Part shown: piece by piece, positions 22,374 through 32,838 of the stretch | Position numbering within the stretch: the stretch's first letter is position 1 | How the letters are laid out: the number at the start of each line of letters is the position of its first letter | Assembly: GCA_003586115.2 (NCBI GenBank) | Contig: QVOM02000073.1 | Coordinates: forward strand, 47,229,469-47,293,468 | Length of the DNA: 64,000 bases | Reading direction: 5' to 3' | Origin: Salvator merianae | Taxonomy: Eukaryota; Chordata; Lepidosauria; Squamata; Teiidae | Notes under the pieces: model-generated | Seen by the model: the letters and a program-made list of their open reading frames with translations, nothing else | Told to the model about the DNA's origin: nothing | The model's database searches: none | Program-made: the position numbers and the translations under genes

Positions 22374-23074
22374 TTCCTTTCCTGCTAAAGTTAAAGGGAC
22401 TGAAAGTTTCTTTAAAGCAACTTTAAAGAGACATAAAACTTTCTCCCTCCCTTCCCTGGTCTAATTTCTCTCCTTTATGTACAGCACCATAGTACCATAC
22501 AGGCATGTCACCCAAGCCCAAGAATTCCCCCACAGGGGCTTGTTTTAGCAATCTCATGGGCTGTGGCACAAGAAGATCATTCCCTAGACAATCATAAATA
22601 AGCACATGTCGAGATTAGTGCAAAACCCCTCCATTTCGTTTATACTTGTAACTCTGCATTTGCACATTTCCGTAAAACTGTCTTATTAAAAAAAAAAATC
22701 CATGGTGTTTCAGTCTCTGGCCAGGCAGAGTTGAACCTCTACGGACATGGTTGGGAAGTGAGGGGATGGTGTGGAGGTAAAAGGTCAGGGATAAGTCTCC
22801 GCCCCCACCCCTGCATTCAAAAGCTTGATTGATAAAAAATGATCCCATCAGAGTTAAGGGAGTGGCACTAAAGTGGAAAGAGGTGGAGATGCCAAAAAGC
22901 ACCATTTCATGTGACTGAGAATGGGAAAAGGAAAGTGTGAGCAGTGAAGCCCAAATGGAGGGCAGATTTTCAGGTACTGGGTGTGACCAGGGCTGGTACG
23001 TTTTGAATGTGTGTTGCCAAATAATACGGACTACTTTCTTAAAGTGTGACTGCGGCCTAAGATAATTTATTAAT

Positions 23075-23335
23075 GAACGTATTAGACAGATTCATGGAGG
23101 TCAGGTATATCAATGGCTACTAGAATGGATGCCTAGGTACTGCCTCCAGCATGGAAAGACCGGTGGGATATCTCTAAAGGCCATTTGCAGGCAGTCAAGA
23201 GCAGGTGACAGTTTTGCCTTTATATTGTGTTTGAGAATGCCTAGAAGCAATTGGTAGGCCACTGTGTGAAACAGGATGTTGGACTAGATGGACTGTGACC
23301 AGTTCCAGCAGGAGTCTTTTGTTCTTATTTTTCTA
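23075..23335 (+). mobile_element. CR1-like LINE 3' fragment
   Basis: Blocks ATTCATGGAGGTCAGGTATA, CAATGGCTACTAGAATGGAT and AGAAGCAATTGGTAGGCC match the end of ORF2 and the 3' UTR of the other CR1 copies (for example 51760-52005). The copy is 5'-truncated and diverged. Confidence 0.85.
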
Positions 23336-24307
23336 TATACTCTGATCCTTGGGATATGCCCTTTGGGTTCCATTTTAAGTTCTATGTAAATATCAGCAGG
23401 ATGTCAAAGCTGAGGTCTAGCATGGGGGCATTATGCACCTTGACTGTTTGAATGATCAAGGGTAAGGTGCCATTTGCTTCTCTACTTTTATATTATTTTA
23501 TTCAATTATAGTAAAAATAGTGGAGGGCGGAGAAAGGGTAGGGATAGGAAGAACTAAAAAAAAATGTCTAATTATTTACTGAACAAACCCAGCCAGTTTG
23601 TTTAATTAATTCTTAAATTGATCCAATATCTCATCTCTGTGTTTTGCATTTTCACCTCACTGGTTTCAGCACACACAAGTCATTATAAACTTAGTTATTT
23701 GGAACACTGAAGGTTCAGCTCATTCAAGTTGAACAATGACCAAGGTATAGGTTATGTTTTTATACTCTTTCTGTACTCACAACAGTAGGCCGGTGAGCTC
23801 CACTGTCACGCTCCCAGTGTCTCCCCTCCTCCCAGTGAGGAAGCTTTAAGAATTACCTTGCACAAGGGGAGTGGAGAATAGACAGATGAACTCCTCATCG
23901 TATTCCCAGAAGTAGATAGGAATTTAGGAAAAAATACAATATGTCCTGTAGATAATTTTCCTTTTCTCTTCCAATTTCCTCTGTTCATGTGTCATATCTA
24001 TTAGTCTGTAAGCCAGAAGGCAGTGAATAGTCTTGTCCTATTAATATTTAGCGAGCTGCTATAAAACCTTTTAAAGCTTTAGGGTGCAGTAAAAATACCA
24101 TAAGTGAGTAAGTAAGTAAGTATGTAAGTAAGAAAGAAGTAAGTAAATATAGTGATGATGGGTTCATTTTTCCACTTAAGTCTATTCAGGTCTTCCTTAA
24201 ATAGATTAGAAACAAGATGAAATAGCATGTCTTTCATATTGTGATAAAATGTGGTTTGGAGATCAAATAAAGGTTTTCAATTGGAGCATGACTAACTGGA
24301 AGACTAT
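23336..24307. other. No gene seen; (GTAA)n microsatellite
   Basis: A GTAA tetranucleotide repeat, slightly interrupted, lies at about 24106-24148. No exon or RNA gene is supported. Confidence 0.45.
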
Positions 24308-24483
24308 GGTCCGTTCTGCACTGGGACTTATGAATTATATCCTGGAATAGGGAGCTGCCATCCACATGCTGTAGCAGATTACAGCAAGTCCCCACGTGGC
24401 TTACCATAGTCTGCACTAGCATGCACCTGACCGGTCCTTATTCCAGGATATAATCAGGAATAAGGTCCAGTGCAGAAAGACCC
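24308..24483. mobile_element. Short TIR element (MITE), GGCCCTTTCTGCAC family, copy 1
   Basis: 176 bp. The left end GGTCCGTTCTGCACTGGGAC and the complement of the right end, GGGTCTTTCTGCACTGGACC, are inverted repeats that extend inward through TTATATCCTGGAATA-like sequence. It shares interior blocks (ATCCACATGCTG, TAGTCTGCACTAGCATG) with 36129-36308 and 41928-42097. No clean target duplication is visible in this copy. Confidence 0.8.
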
Positions 24484-25799
24484 GGTGAAAGTAATGTATA
24501 ATTCCCTCAGTAACCTGAAGATGCAAAACCACAGCACCAAAAGAACTACAGTATATAAAGAAGGAAAGAGGGCAAAGGAGGAAGTAGCCTTGAAGCCCAC
24601 TGCAGAGGGTCCTGATCAAGATTATGAGTAAGTTCAGGAAGGGATCTGGTTTCATCAACCTGCCAAGCCTTGTTTAGTTCCACTTTGTCTTTTCTTATTC
24701 TCAGGTAGTCAGTCAGTTTATCCTTCAATGTTCTACTGTCTTGATAATGATACCATTTAGGTTTACTTTTGCTTGTATAGACCATAAACATAGATAACCA
24801 TCTCAACAAATCCACAGGCCCCATACGCTTTTCCAATTTTTCCACCGTAGTGAAAGAGTTCCCTTACAGTGCATAGGTTTTTCCCCTTTATGAGATTAAA
24901 GCAAAATAAGAATATAACAACAATAAATCTTTGAGAGAAAAACCATTTTGCAAACGTTTTTACTCTGCTATTTACACACAAAATCATTTTTACCTCTGTT
25001 ATTCTATTTTAGCCAATTAACAGCATCAATAACGTGGTATTACTTTCAAATAATTTGTGGAAAAATTGAAAAGAAATAATGAGGGCAGAATTTGTTAAAA
25101 ATAAATAAGTAAATGAATGAATAAATAAAGCAAGGTAGCTGTAAGTTGAACCGAGTCAACAGAAGATTCTACGATCGTGGATCACTAATGGGAAGCCTGA
25201 GGCTATAGTGATGCTACTGAGTGCTTCCTTTGATATTCATAAAGCTTCATAGCTACTGTCTTCACTGCAGAAGTGGGTAGAGGTGATCAGGTGAACAGGA
25301 CGATAACTGAGGTTATTTCTCTGGACTTCCAAAAGGAGTCCCAGACCACAAATATTGATGCTCCCTAATAATTTGATCCTACAGATGTCAACTTAGAAAT
25401 AAGCCCCAACAAGTTTAATGAGAATTACTAAAAAGTGAGTATAGAGTTAGAGCATATGAAGCTTGCCGGATCAGCCATGAGAGTTATCTAGCTCATTATT
25501 CTGTTTCTAACAGTTTTCACCTAAGCTTATGTCAAATTTGCTATTAGCTAACCACTTAAAGAGGAATGGGACTGTTAGGTCCTTCATCCTGCAAGCCTGG
25601 CATCTTTGACAAAAAGGCTAGATGAGGGCAGGTGAATGCAAATTGAATGCAAAGTGAATTGAATTGCAAATGCACCTTCTCCTTGATTTCAGCACTTTTT
25701 GTTTCCCAACTGGATGTGCATCCAGGAGTGAATGGAGTGCACCAGGCTTACATGAGATGTCACTGCAGAGGCTGATAAATCCTCAGAAAAGTGGTATCA
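24484..25799. other. No gene seen
   Basis: A weak CR1-tail-like scrap is at about 25440-25510, with an AAATAAAT-rich patch near 25100. Nothing else is supported. Confidence 0.4.
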
Positions 25800-26240
25800 C
25801 TGTGACTGCTTGATGACATCATGCACAAATCCAACGTGGCCCTGCCTGCTTCTGGCTGCACAGCCAGCTGGGAAACAGGAAGCAGCAACAGAGTAAGGAG
25901 GAGTTGCCTTTGCTGTTCAGTTTACCTTGTGCTCAATTGTCCCTCATATTGCCTTTGTTTTCAAAGAGAAATGGGCTTGCAAAATGAAGCACTGAAGGCT
26001 GTTTCCAAACGGCCTGCTAGTTTGGACGCTGTGGCCTACTCCAACAGAACACTACTTTCTAGCAGTCTCTAGCACGTTCCCTGATGGTAGACTGACACAG
26101 TCATTCATGTGCAGATGGTACCAAGAAGCTGGTCTGGTCCACCTGGTGTGAAGAGCCTGGCACCAATTCACCAGGTCCCCAGATACAGCTCTAGAAGTAG
26201 GACACTTCTGGAGGCTTACCTAAAACAATCCCAGACTGCA
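25800..26240. repeat. Unclassified interspersed repeat, partner of 61240-61460
   Basis: Blocks in the same order occur at 61240-61460: GTGGCCTACTCCAA against GTAGCCCACTCCAA, GTGAAGAGCCTGGCACC against AACGAGCCTGGTGTC, CACCAGGTCCC against CACCAGGCTCC, and AGAAGTAGGACACTTCTGGAG against AGAAGTGTACTGCTTCTGAG. No coding capacity is visible and the ends are not defined. Confidence 0.5.
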
Positions 26241-26269
26241 ACTTTGGAAGTTGTCCTGTGGGGATAAGT

Positions 26270-26905
26270 CACAGAATCATAGAATCATAGGCTGTGTTCA
26301 GACATAACAAAAGGGGTGACTTGGAGGCGCCTCATAGAGACAGTGTGTGGCCCTTGTGTTCCGAAGTCTTCTCTAATCCACCTTTTCTAGCATAGAATGT
26401 TCATGAGAAAGGGGAGAGGCAGACTGGTGTGTGAACAATCCCACCTCAAAGCCGTCTTTAAGCTGCATCAGAGATGCTTTTTTTGGTTGTGTCTGATCAC
26501 AGCCATAGAGTTGGAAGGGACCTCCAGGGTCATCGAGTCCAACCCCCTGCTCAATGCAGGATTCACTAAAGCATATCTGTCCAGCCTTTCCTTGAAGATC
26601 TCCAGCGAAGGAGAGCCCACCACCTCCTGTGGTAACCTGTTCCAGTGACTGATTGCCCTTACGGTCAGAAAGTTTTTCCTAATATCTAGCCTGTATCTAC
26701 TCCCTTGAATTTTCATCCCATTGTTTCTAGTCCTTCCTTCTTGTGCAACTGAGAATAGGGCCAATCCTTCTGCACTGTGACAACCCTTCAGATACTTGAA
26801 AACAGTTATCATATCTCCTCTCAGTCTTCTCTTCTGCAGGCTAAACATTCCTAGGTCCTTTAACCATTCCTCGTAGGACATGGTTTGCAGACCACTCACC
26901 ATGCC
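26270..26905 (-). pseudogene. CR1 LINE fragment (CATAGAAT-tail subfamily) split by a MITE
   Basis: Minus-strand translation gives the CR1 ORF2 C-terminus: [55 protein letters not shown] and [19 protein letters not shown]. The frame runs through to the 3' UTR. On the plus strand the 3' end reads CAGAATCATAGAATCATA, the CATAGAAT-type octamer tail typical of CR1. Between that tail and GAGTTGGAAGGGACCTCC sits a 215-bp transposon (26290-26504). It is the same subfamily as the longer copy at 46243-47890. Upstream it stops at about 26905 (5' truncation). Confidence 0.92.
26290..26504. mobile_element. MITE nested in CR1, with 3-bp duplication ATA
   Basis: 215 bp. The left end GGCTGTGTTCAGACATAACA and the complement of the right end, GGCTGTGATCAGACACAACC, are 20-bp inverted repeats with few mismatches. 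ATA flanks both sides (26287-26289 and 26505-26507). Removing the element and one ATA restores the CR1 sequence seen uninterrupted at about 46245-46265, so the boundaries are firm. Confidence 0.92.
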
Positions 26906-27118
26906 TTTGGTCCATGCCTTTTGTCAGCCCTCCAATCTTAGACCAGATCACTTAATCTGAACCATAATTGGTCCATCACGATGTGGGACAAAATGCCGTG
27001 CATGAACCCTGCCTACAAGTTCTGGTCCTCTTTGGGTGATCTTTAGTATGTCCAAGCCTCTATGGAACTGTCAAGCTGGGGTTGAATTGTGAACACATTC
27101 ATGAAGTTTTCTTGGCGC
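26906..27118. other. No gene seen
   Basis: Short unique-looking segment between CR1 and a microsatellite. Confidence 0.4.
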
Positions 27119-27120
27119 AC

Positions 27121-27169
<49 letters not shown>
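27119..27169. repeat. (TA)n-(TG)n microsatellite
   Basis: About seven TA units are followed by about eighteen TG units. Open frames across it are artefacts. Confidence 0.97.
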
Positions 27170-27170
<1 letters not shown>

Positions 27171-30100
27171 TTTGCTGTTGACTCCTTCTTGGGACATGTT
27201 GGAGATTAAATCTGCAGCTGAATGTTTCAATCACTTATCTGAATTATTTGAGAATCAGTACTTATTTTAAGCAGCTTCTGTACTTTTTATTGCTTCATAG
27301 CTAGGGGTGTGATAAATGTTTGAGCTTGTGTGATTTTGTGTGTTAGTTTATTAAAACATGTTAGCAGATGGCAATGGAATAAACTACAGAAACGTTCCCT
27401 TTTTCATTGATAATTACTCACTTGATTCTTCTAAATATTGTTATTGTTGTATTATATTTATACTGTGTTCCCACTCGTTGGTTTGATAAATCTTTTGCAC
27501 TTGTGCTTGAACTTGTACTTGACCCCCTGGATTATGCCAGTTGCTCTACCCCTGAGTTACAGCAGCTTACTTTTCCTCAGTTCCCAAGGGTAATGGGAAC
27601 TTGACACAGTCAATCAAAAGGCAAAGCTTTCTTAGTAAATAAATACAAGTTTAACTCTGTGTCAGCCTAGAGATATTACTACCATAACTATAGAGACCCT
27701 AACCTGACCAATTTGATGAAAAGATTAGGACAATTAATATGCCTCTAACTTGAAGAAGCAAAACAGATGACAATATTGATAAAGCAAGTAGATTGAAGCT
27801 ACTGCTGTGATTAAAGGAAGTAATTTATCTCAGCTGGATACACGTTTCATCAATCTTTTCATCAATCTTTGAATTACTTGAAACTGCAAAAGAAAAACAC
27901 AGTTTGCCCCTAAAAGGAAGGGTTAAATGCTCTCAGTTTCTTCAGCTCTTGGAAAGGAAAAAAATTCCCATGAATACAAAGTGACAGCATTTCTACTGGT
28001 GGTAGAAAAGGACATTGTGAAACATAATTTAAACAATAATTTGAACAATAAATCATGACTGATATAAGAGAAGGAAAGAAACCCCTTTAAAAGTGGCCTT
28101 GAGAACTATTGCTGCTCTGTTTCTTTCCAGAGAAGCTTTGTGGCAGAAGGTCATCACTACAGGACTTTCGGTCTACTCTGGTTTAACGAGACAATAAACA
28201 TGTAGTTGGTTTATTTTGTAATTGTACAGCAATATGGTTCATTGCCTGTGATTTAATTCCTCTATAACTCTTCTGTGAAGTACTTTCGTGTTGTTTTGGA
28301 TGCCTAGTTAAGTTCAGATAGTAATATTTGGTTGACAGCATTGAAGTTAATGCAATGGACAGTAGAGAGTGCCATTCTTTAGAATGATTTATATACCTGT
28401 ATTTCCATTTTTTAAAAAATTATGATAAAGCAAATTATACATAGCCTACTCATTTCTGGGGAAGCAAAAATCTAATGGATCTAAAAAAAAAAAATCACAG
28501 AAAAATTGATCTTTGCAGATAAACAATACCTGAACTAGATGTATAGTTTTTGATAATTTGGCTCCACGTTGTTCCATGTGGTTCTCTAATCTAATACAAA
28601 AATTGCAGAACAGTATTATGTTGCATATTCGTTGCATATTGTACATCAGACAACATTTTCCTGTTTGTCTAAGAGAATTTCAACAGTAAATTGCATAGGC
28701 CTTTGAATGAATGTACCTAACATTTTCTCAGAAATGTTTATTAGATTTCTTCTCTTTATGGTCCTTTTAAGTGTTAATTTATTGCATTCATTTGTGTAAT
28801 CCTATAAAGTCTACTCAGAACTGAGCACTAACAAATTTGATGGGACTCAGTAATAAGTTTGCAAAGGACTAAAGCTTCATTCACTTAATTATTTAGAAAA
28901 CTAGAAGGTATTATTGTCTGGGAATTCTGAAAGTTGTAGTTCTAGTTCCTGGTAGCAAAAATATCCGGCAAGTTTTTAACAGTTGCTGTTCTTACTACCA
29001 TATCTGTTGCTATTTTCCTCTGTTCTATTGAAAGTTTCTTGGCCATAGGACTAGAAAGAGGGATGCTGGTGTCATTTGAAAACAAAAATGATGCTCTCAA
29101 ATAGTCAGAATGATTTTTGTGGGTTTTTTTCTGGAAAGAGCAGCAAGATGAGCAGCTATTGTTCCCCTTAAGCTTGGAAAGTCTAGTCCTAACTCCTTCA
29201 CATACAAAACAGCATGTAACATCTCAGATAAAACAATTGATCAAATGATGCTTATTAGCATTGTTGCACAATGTATTACAGTGAAGGACTACTGAGGGAA
29301 CAGATCCATCAAATGTAGCAACTCAGCAGGGTGCCTTAGAAACCAAGAAACAGAAGACAGGGATCTTATATAATCCACCTTTTCAGCTAAAGAACATGCC
29401 AACTTTCATCAAAATTAATTTATCTCTCCAGTGGTGTCTATGAGATCTGGCAGTTACAGAGTCTGTTCAGTTTTTATGAACTGCATAAAAACTCACCATA
29501 TAGTGTTAGCCAGCAGTGGGCAGGTCTGCACCCTGTCATGACACTGGTATCACATTGGTATCATGGCATCATGACAACTGACTGTCCATACACAGCACAA
29601 ATATGTACATAGACATCTGGTGCTGAGTGATCGTTATGCTCCTATGAAGTGAGACTAGGCAGGATCTGCACAGGGCCATTATTGGGATGTTAAACTGTGC
29701 ACCTTTGTTGCACTATGATAATGGCAAAATGGTAAGAAGAGATCTGACAGCCCTTTGTAGTGCTCTCACCTCCCACCACATGGACTTATCTAATTGTGCC
29801 CTTTGTTTTGCTAACACAGAAAATGGCTAACTGCTGTGGCCATCTCTAATGTTCAGCAAAACAGCCCTGTGTGGAAAAATCAAAGGTTTTGATGTTTTAG
29901 CAGCCCCAAGGGTAGCAGGTGTGTCAATTACATGCTGCTACTGTCAATGCAGCCATTGCAGATCATTGTAGGATGATCTTCACTCACAGCATTGCAACCA
30001 ACATTGCACAGAATTTGCCTAAGATTTCCAGTGTCATAAGGGCAGCTCAGACCTGGATGCCTGACCACATGCTCATGCCATGTGTGGACAGTCATTTGTT

Positions 30101-31756
30101 ATGATCCTGTGATACCCCTGTAATATTTATTTTAATTGTTGCAATGTTCCCTGAGACCTGAGAAAGAAGGTGGGATATAAATATAATTAATAAAACAAAA
30201 CAATTTTTTAACAATACTGGGTGTGAGAAGGAGAGGATCTGGCCTCCCATATCATCCTGCAGATTATAGTTCATTTTTTTTCCATTAATGCAATTGCTCA
30301 CATTTTCATACCAGGTTGTAAGAGGAAGCAAATATATCAAAGTTGCCAACAGCCAGCAAATTCAAGCCAGACTATGCTTTACCAAGTCTGAGCTATTACC
30401 ACATACCATAGCATTTTTAAAATATTTTTGTGCGTTATGAAAACCACCTGAGAATGGAGATGTGCACAAACTTTATTTCTGGTATAGTTTTGTTCCAACA
30501 AAACCACACTTAATATGAACAAGTTAGAATCAAATCTCAAATGGCTAAAAGAAGTTCAAAGTTCAGTCTGAATGTTTGCTAAACGGTTCTATACAGGAAA
30601 GAATGGAGAAAAACAAGCATGACCAAAGTTCTTCAGAGTTTGAGATGGAGTGCCCAGAATTGGTCTGGGGCCCTCCAGAAAGGCCCCTTTCAAGTTTCAG
30701 GGCAATATTTTGTGAATTCTTTTGAATTTTATAATGTATTACCTATTATAGTGCTTGATGTATTATTTTGTATTGTATCTTTTCTGTTTGATGGAAACTG
30801 CCCTAGTCAAATTTTCATTTTGGAAAGGTGATATACAAATAAAATGGAAAAAGGAAATGTCCCATTTGTTCCTATGGAGCTGATGAGTTTTTTTAAAAAA
30901 TCAAAAATCAAATAAAAATTCAGACCAAGCTGTGAACATTGTGCCTCTCACCAGGGGCCTCCCTGTCACTGTGCCAGATTCAAATACCGATTGTGGAGGC
31001 TCTATCTCAAAGCTGAACAGCCAGATCATGTTCCTGCTGGTTAGATCAGCAGGGACAAAGTTTTGTATACTTTGAGTCGGACCCTCCAAAATTAGTATGT
31101 GGGGGTCCTGGGTGGGGGGCAGCTGGAAGGCCCTTCCCCACTCCTGAGGTAATTGGTCCCACCCTTAGGGCTTTTCTTCTTTCACAGCTTTCCTGATGCT
31201 AAAGTTGGCTCTTTTTGCTATGCTAAAATGTTTGGAAAGAAAAACCTGGAAAAAAAAGTGCCTGCCTGCCTGCCTATTGTTCATATCGAGTAGCAACAAG
31301 AACACAAAAAAAGCACGACATAACCCCAAGTACCTTACTAAAGAACCTGCCTTTTCCTTTAACTTTACCTGGGCTGAACAGGATACAGGCCCAGAGTGAG
31401 TGCATCCCATGTCATCATTTCATCTGGGTGGAATGGGGGTAGGTGGTATGGATGGCTTTGTGGCCTATTGGTACTCATCTCTAGGTTCAGAAAATTCCAT
31501 GTTTCCACAACTTGGTCATGATGACTCACAGTGATAGATAACAGATAATCACAGCACCAAGCACAGCAACAACAGCCCATGCTATAAAGAGCCAACAGCA
31601 GCTCCCCTGAAAGGTAATGCTCCTTACAGGGAAATTCTTTCCAGGCAAGACTGCAAGCTATGACATGAGCACAACAGATTTCTGCATCTAGGCTGCTTAT
31701 ATCAAGGTGGGCTTATTGTTTTCTGGTCTTCTTGGTTATGGTGAACAGGTTTGGTT
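27170..31756. other. No supported gene; scattered weak repeat traces
   Basis: At 27535-27560 the minus strand has a tRNA A-box-like stretch (GTAACTCAGGGGTAGAGC) without a matching B box. At 30455 a hAT-like end (TGGAGATGTGCACAAAC) appears. At about 30150-30200 a retroposon tail reads AAGGTGGGATATAAATATAA. None of these could be delimited. Confidence 0.35.
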
Positions 31757-31757
31757 A

Positions 31758-31799
<42 letters not shown>

Positions 31800-31838
31800 C
31801 ATCATCATCATCATCATCATCATCACTATCATCATCAG
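31757..31838. repeat. (TTA)n-(TCA)n microsatellite
   Basis: About fourteen TTA/TAT units pass into about thirteen TCA/ATC units with one interruption. The poly-Tyr/His and poly-Asp/Asn frames here are artefacts. Confidence 0.97.
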
Positions 31839-32394
31839 AGTGTGCCTGTTTTTTTCTCCCAGGAAAATAATCTGTCTTTGAACTTTGAAAATATCCCTTT
31901 TTATTTTGCAGGAAATGAATTATTTGCCTCAAATTTGTCAGCAAGTGAGATATTGAAATCTACTGCTTCACTGATTGGTTACTGCATTGACTTTTGCAAT
32001 CAGTTCATTCAAGTCTGGATTCAAATACATTTCCAGCTGCAAAATTTGAGGCAAAGAACTCATTTTCTGAAAAATGGAAAGAGAAATGTTTCAAGTTCAG
32101 GTGGTATGGATGGCTTTGGGGAGCTTATTCGGATTCAGAGGAGTCATTTTTTTTCTTCCTTTAAAACAAAAACAAATAAAATATATAAAACATACATTTG
32201 ATCCAAAGGAAAAATTAATAGATTAACAATATTTACATGTTGACTTCTAGTTTTCATGTTTCTTGCCCCTCCAGTTTCCTAGAGGAGTCACTTTTTCTGC
32301 CAGCCAGTCAAATGGCCTATCTAACAGTTTTGGTGATTAGGAAAGCAAACCTACCCAGGCTGTGAAATCAGCTGCAGTTGTAAAGCTACACTAT
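31839..32394. other. No gene seen
   Basis: A 20-base match, GGTGGTATGGATGGCTTTG, occurs at about 31442 and again at about 32101, hinting at a dispersed repeat. Nothing more is supported. Confidence 0.35.
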
Positions 32395-32835
32395 GGGTCT
32401 GTTTGCATTTTTCACCAGTGAACGTCTGCACACTCGCTAGCGGAGTGCATCTACACTGCATAGAAGCCCAAGTGTTTGGAAGCAAGCTACAGCTGTTCCC
32501 GATAGCTAATAGCTGTGGAACACAAAATTGTGCTGTACCGGGAACAGCTGGACTGCTCCTGGTACTCACCATTCACACCTACTCCCGGGTGTGAATGGTG
32601 CACTGCGCGGTGCAGCTATGCTGTCATGTGCAGTGTCCTTAGCTGCCATGGCAGCAGGCAGACATTCCCCTGATCACTGTCATGGCAGGTGGCCAGCATT
32701 CGCACTGGGAATGCTGGACACCTGCTTCCAGGATTTTCCAGTCCTCGCAGTACAAATGACCCCTGCACTGCGAGAGTATTCCATCTTGGAATGTTTGATT
32801 GTGAACATTCCAAGATGGAAAGTGCAAAAACACCC
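32395..32835. mobile_element. Non-autonomous TIR DNA transposon, 3-bp duplication TAT
   Basis: 441 bp. The left end GGGTCTGTTTGCATTTTTCA and the complement of the right end, GGGTGTTTTTGCACTTTCCA, are inverted repeats, flanked by TAT at 32392-32394 and 32836-32838. The interior contains several short inverted pairs: GTTCCCGATAGC near its mirror, TTCACACC with GGTGTGAA, and CCATCTTGGAATGTT with AACATTCCAAGATGG. It matches the copy at 12578-12990 along its length. No protein is encoded. Confidence 0.88.
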
Positions 32836-32838
32836 TAT

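Larger units (their letters stand above)
20445..23057. mobile_element. 2.6-kb foldback DNA transposon, giant imperfect palindrome
   Basis: The left end GGGCGCGGTCACATCTTCAC and the right end (complement GGCCGCAGTCACACTTTA) are inverted repeats flanked by TAA at 20442-20444 and 23058-23060. The interior is also palindromic. About 20985-21484 is repeated in inverse at about 22294-22800 (shared blocks include CAACCATGTCC, GAGACTGAAACACCATGGAT and GGGAGAAATTAGACCAGGGA), and about 21770-21930 pairs with about 22030-22215 (shared block ATTTCCCCTTCCTCCCT). The centre is near 21985. The left arm is longer (about 1.5 kb against 1.1 kb) and holds an extra partly duplicated block at about 21660-21740. 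No transposase is recognisable. A 3-bp TAA target site is typical of PIF/Harbinger elements, so a non-autonomous member of that group is likely but unproven. Confidence 0.85.

Noticed and set aside
27530..27570. tRNA-like A box on the minus strand
   Set aside because: No proper B box at the right spacing and no cloverleaf; at most a SINE or tRNA relic.
28120..28215. Acceptor-like tract followed by a 24-codon frame
   Set aside because: Too short, no upstream or downstream exon, and the product is not recognisable.
30455..31483. Possible hAT-like element with TGGAGATGTGCAC and TAGAGATGAGTAC ends
   Set aside because: The 8-bp flanks (CCTGAGAA and GGTTCAGA) do not match and the interior shows no clear shared sequence.
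31702..32201. Open frames with poly-Tyr/His or poly-Asp/Asn runs
   Set aside because: The runs come from the (TTA)n-(TCA)n repeat; the remainder has no recognisable domain.
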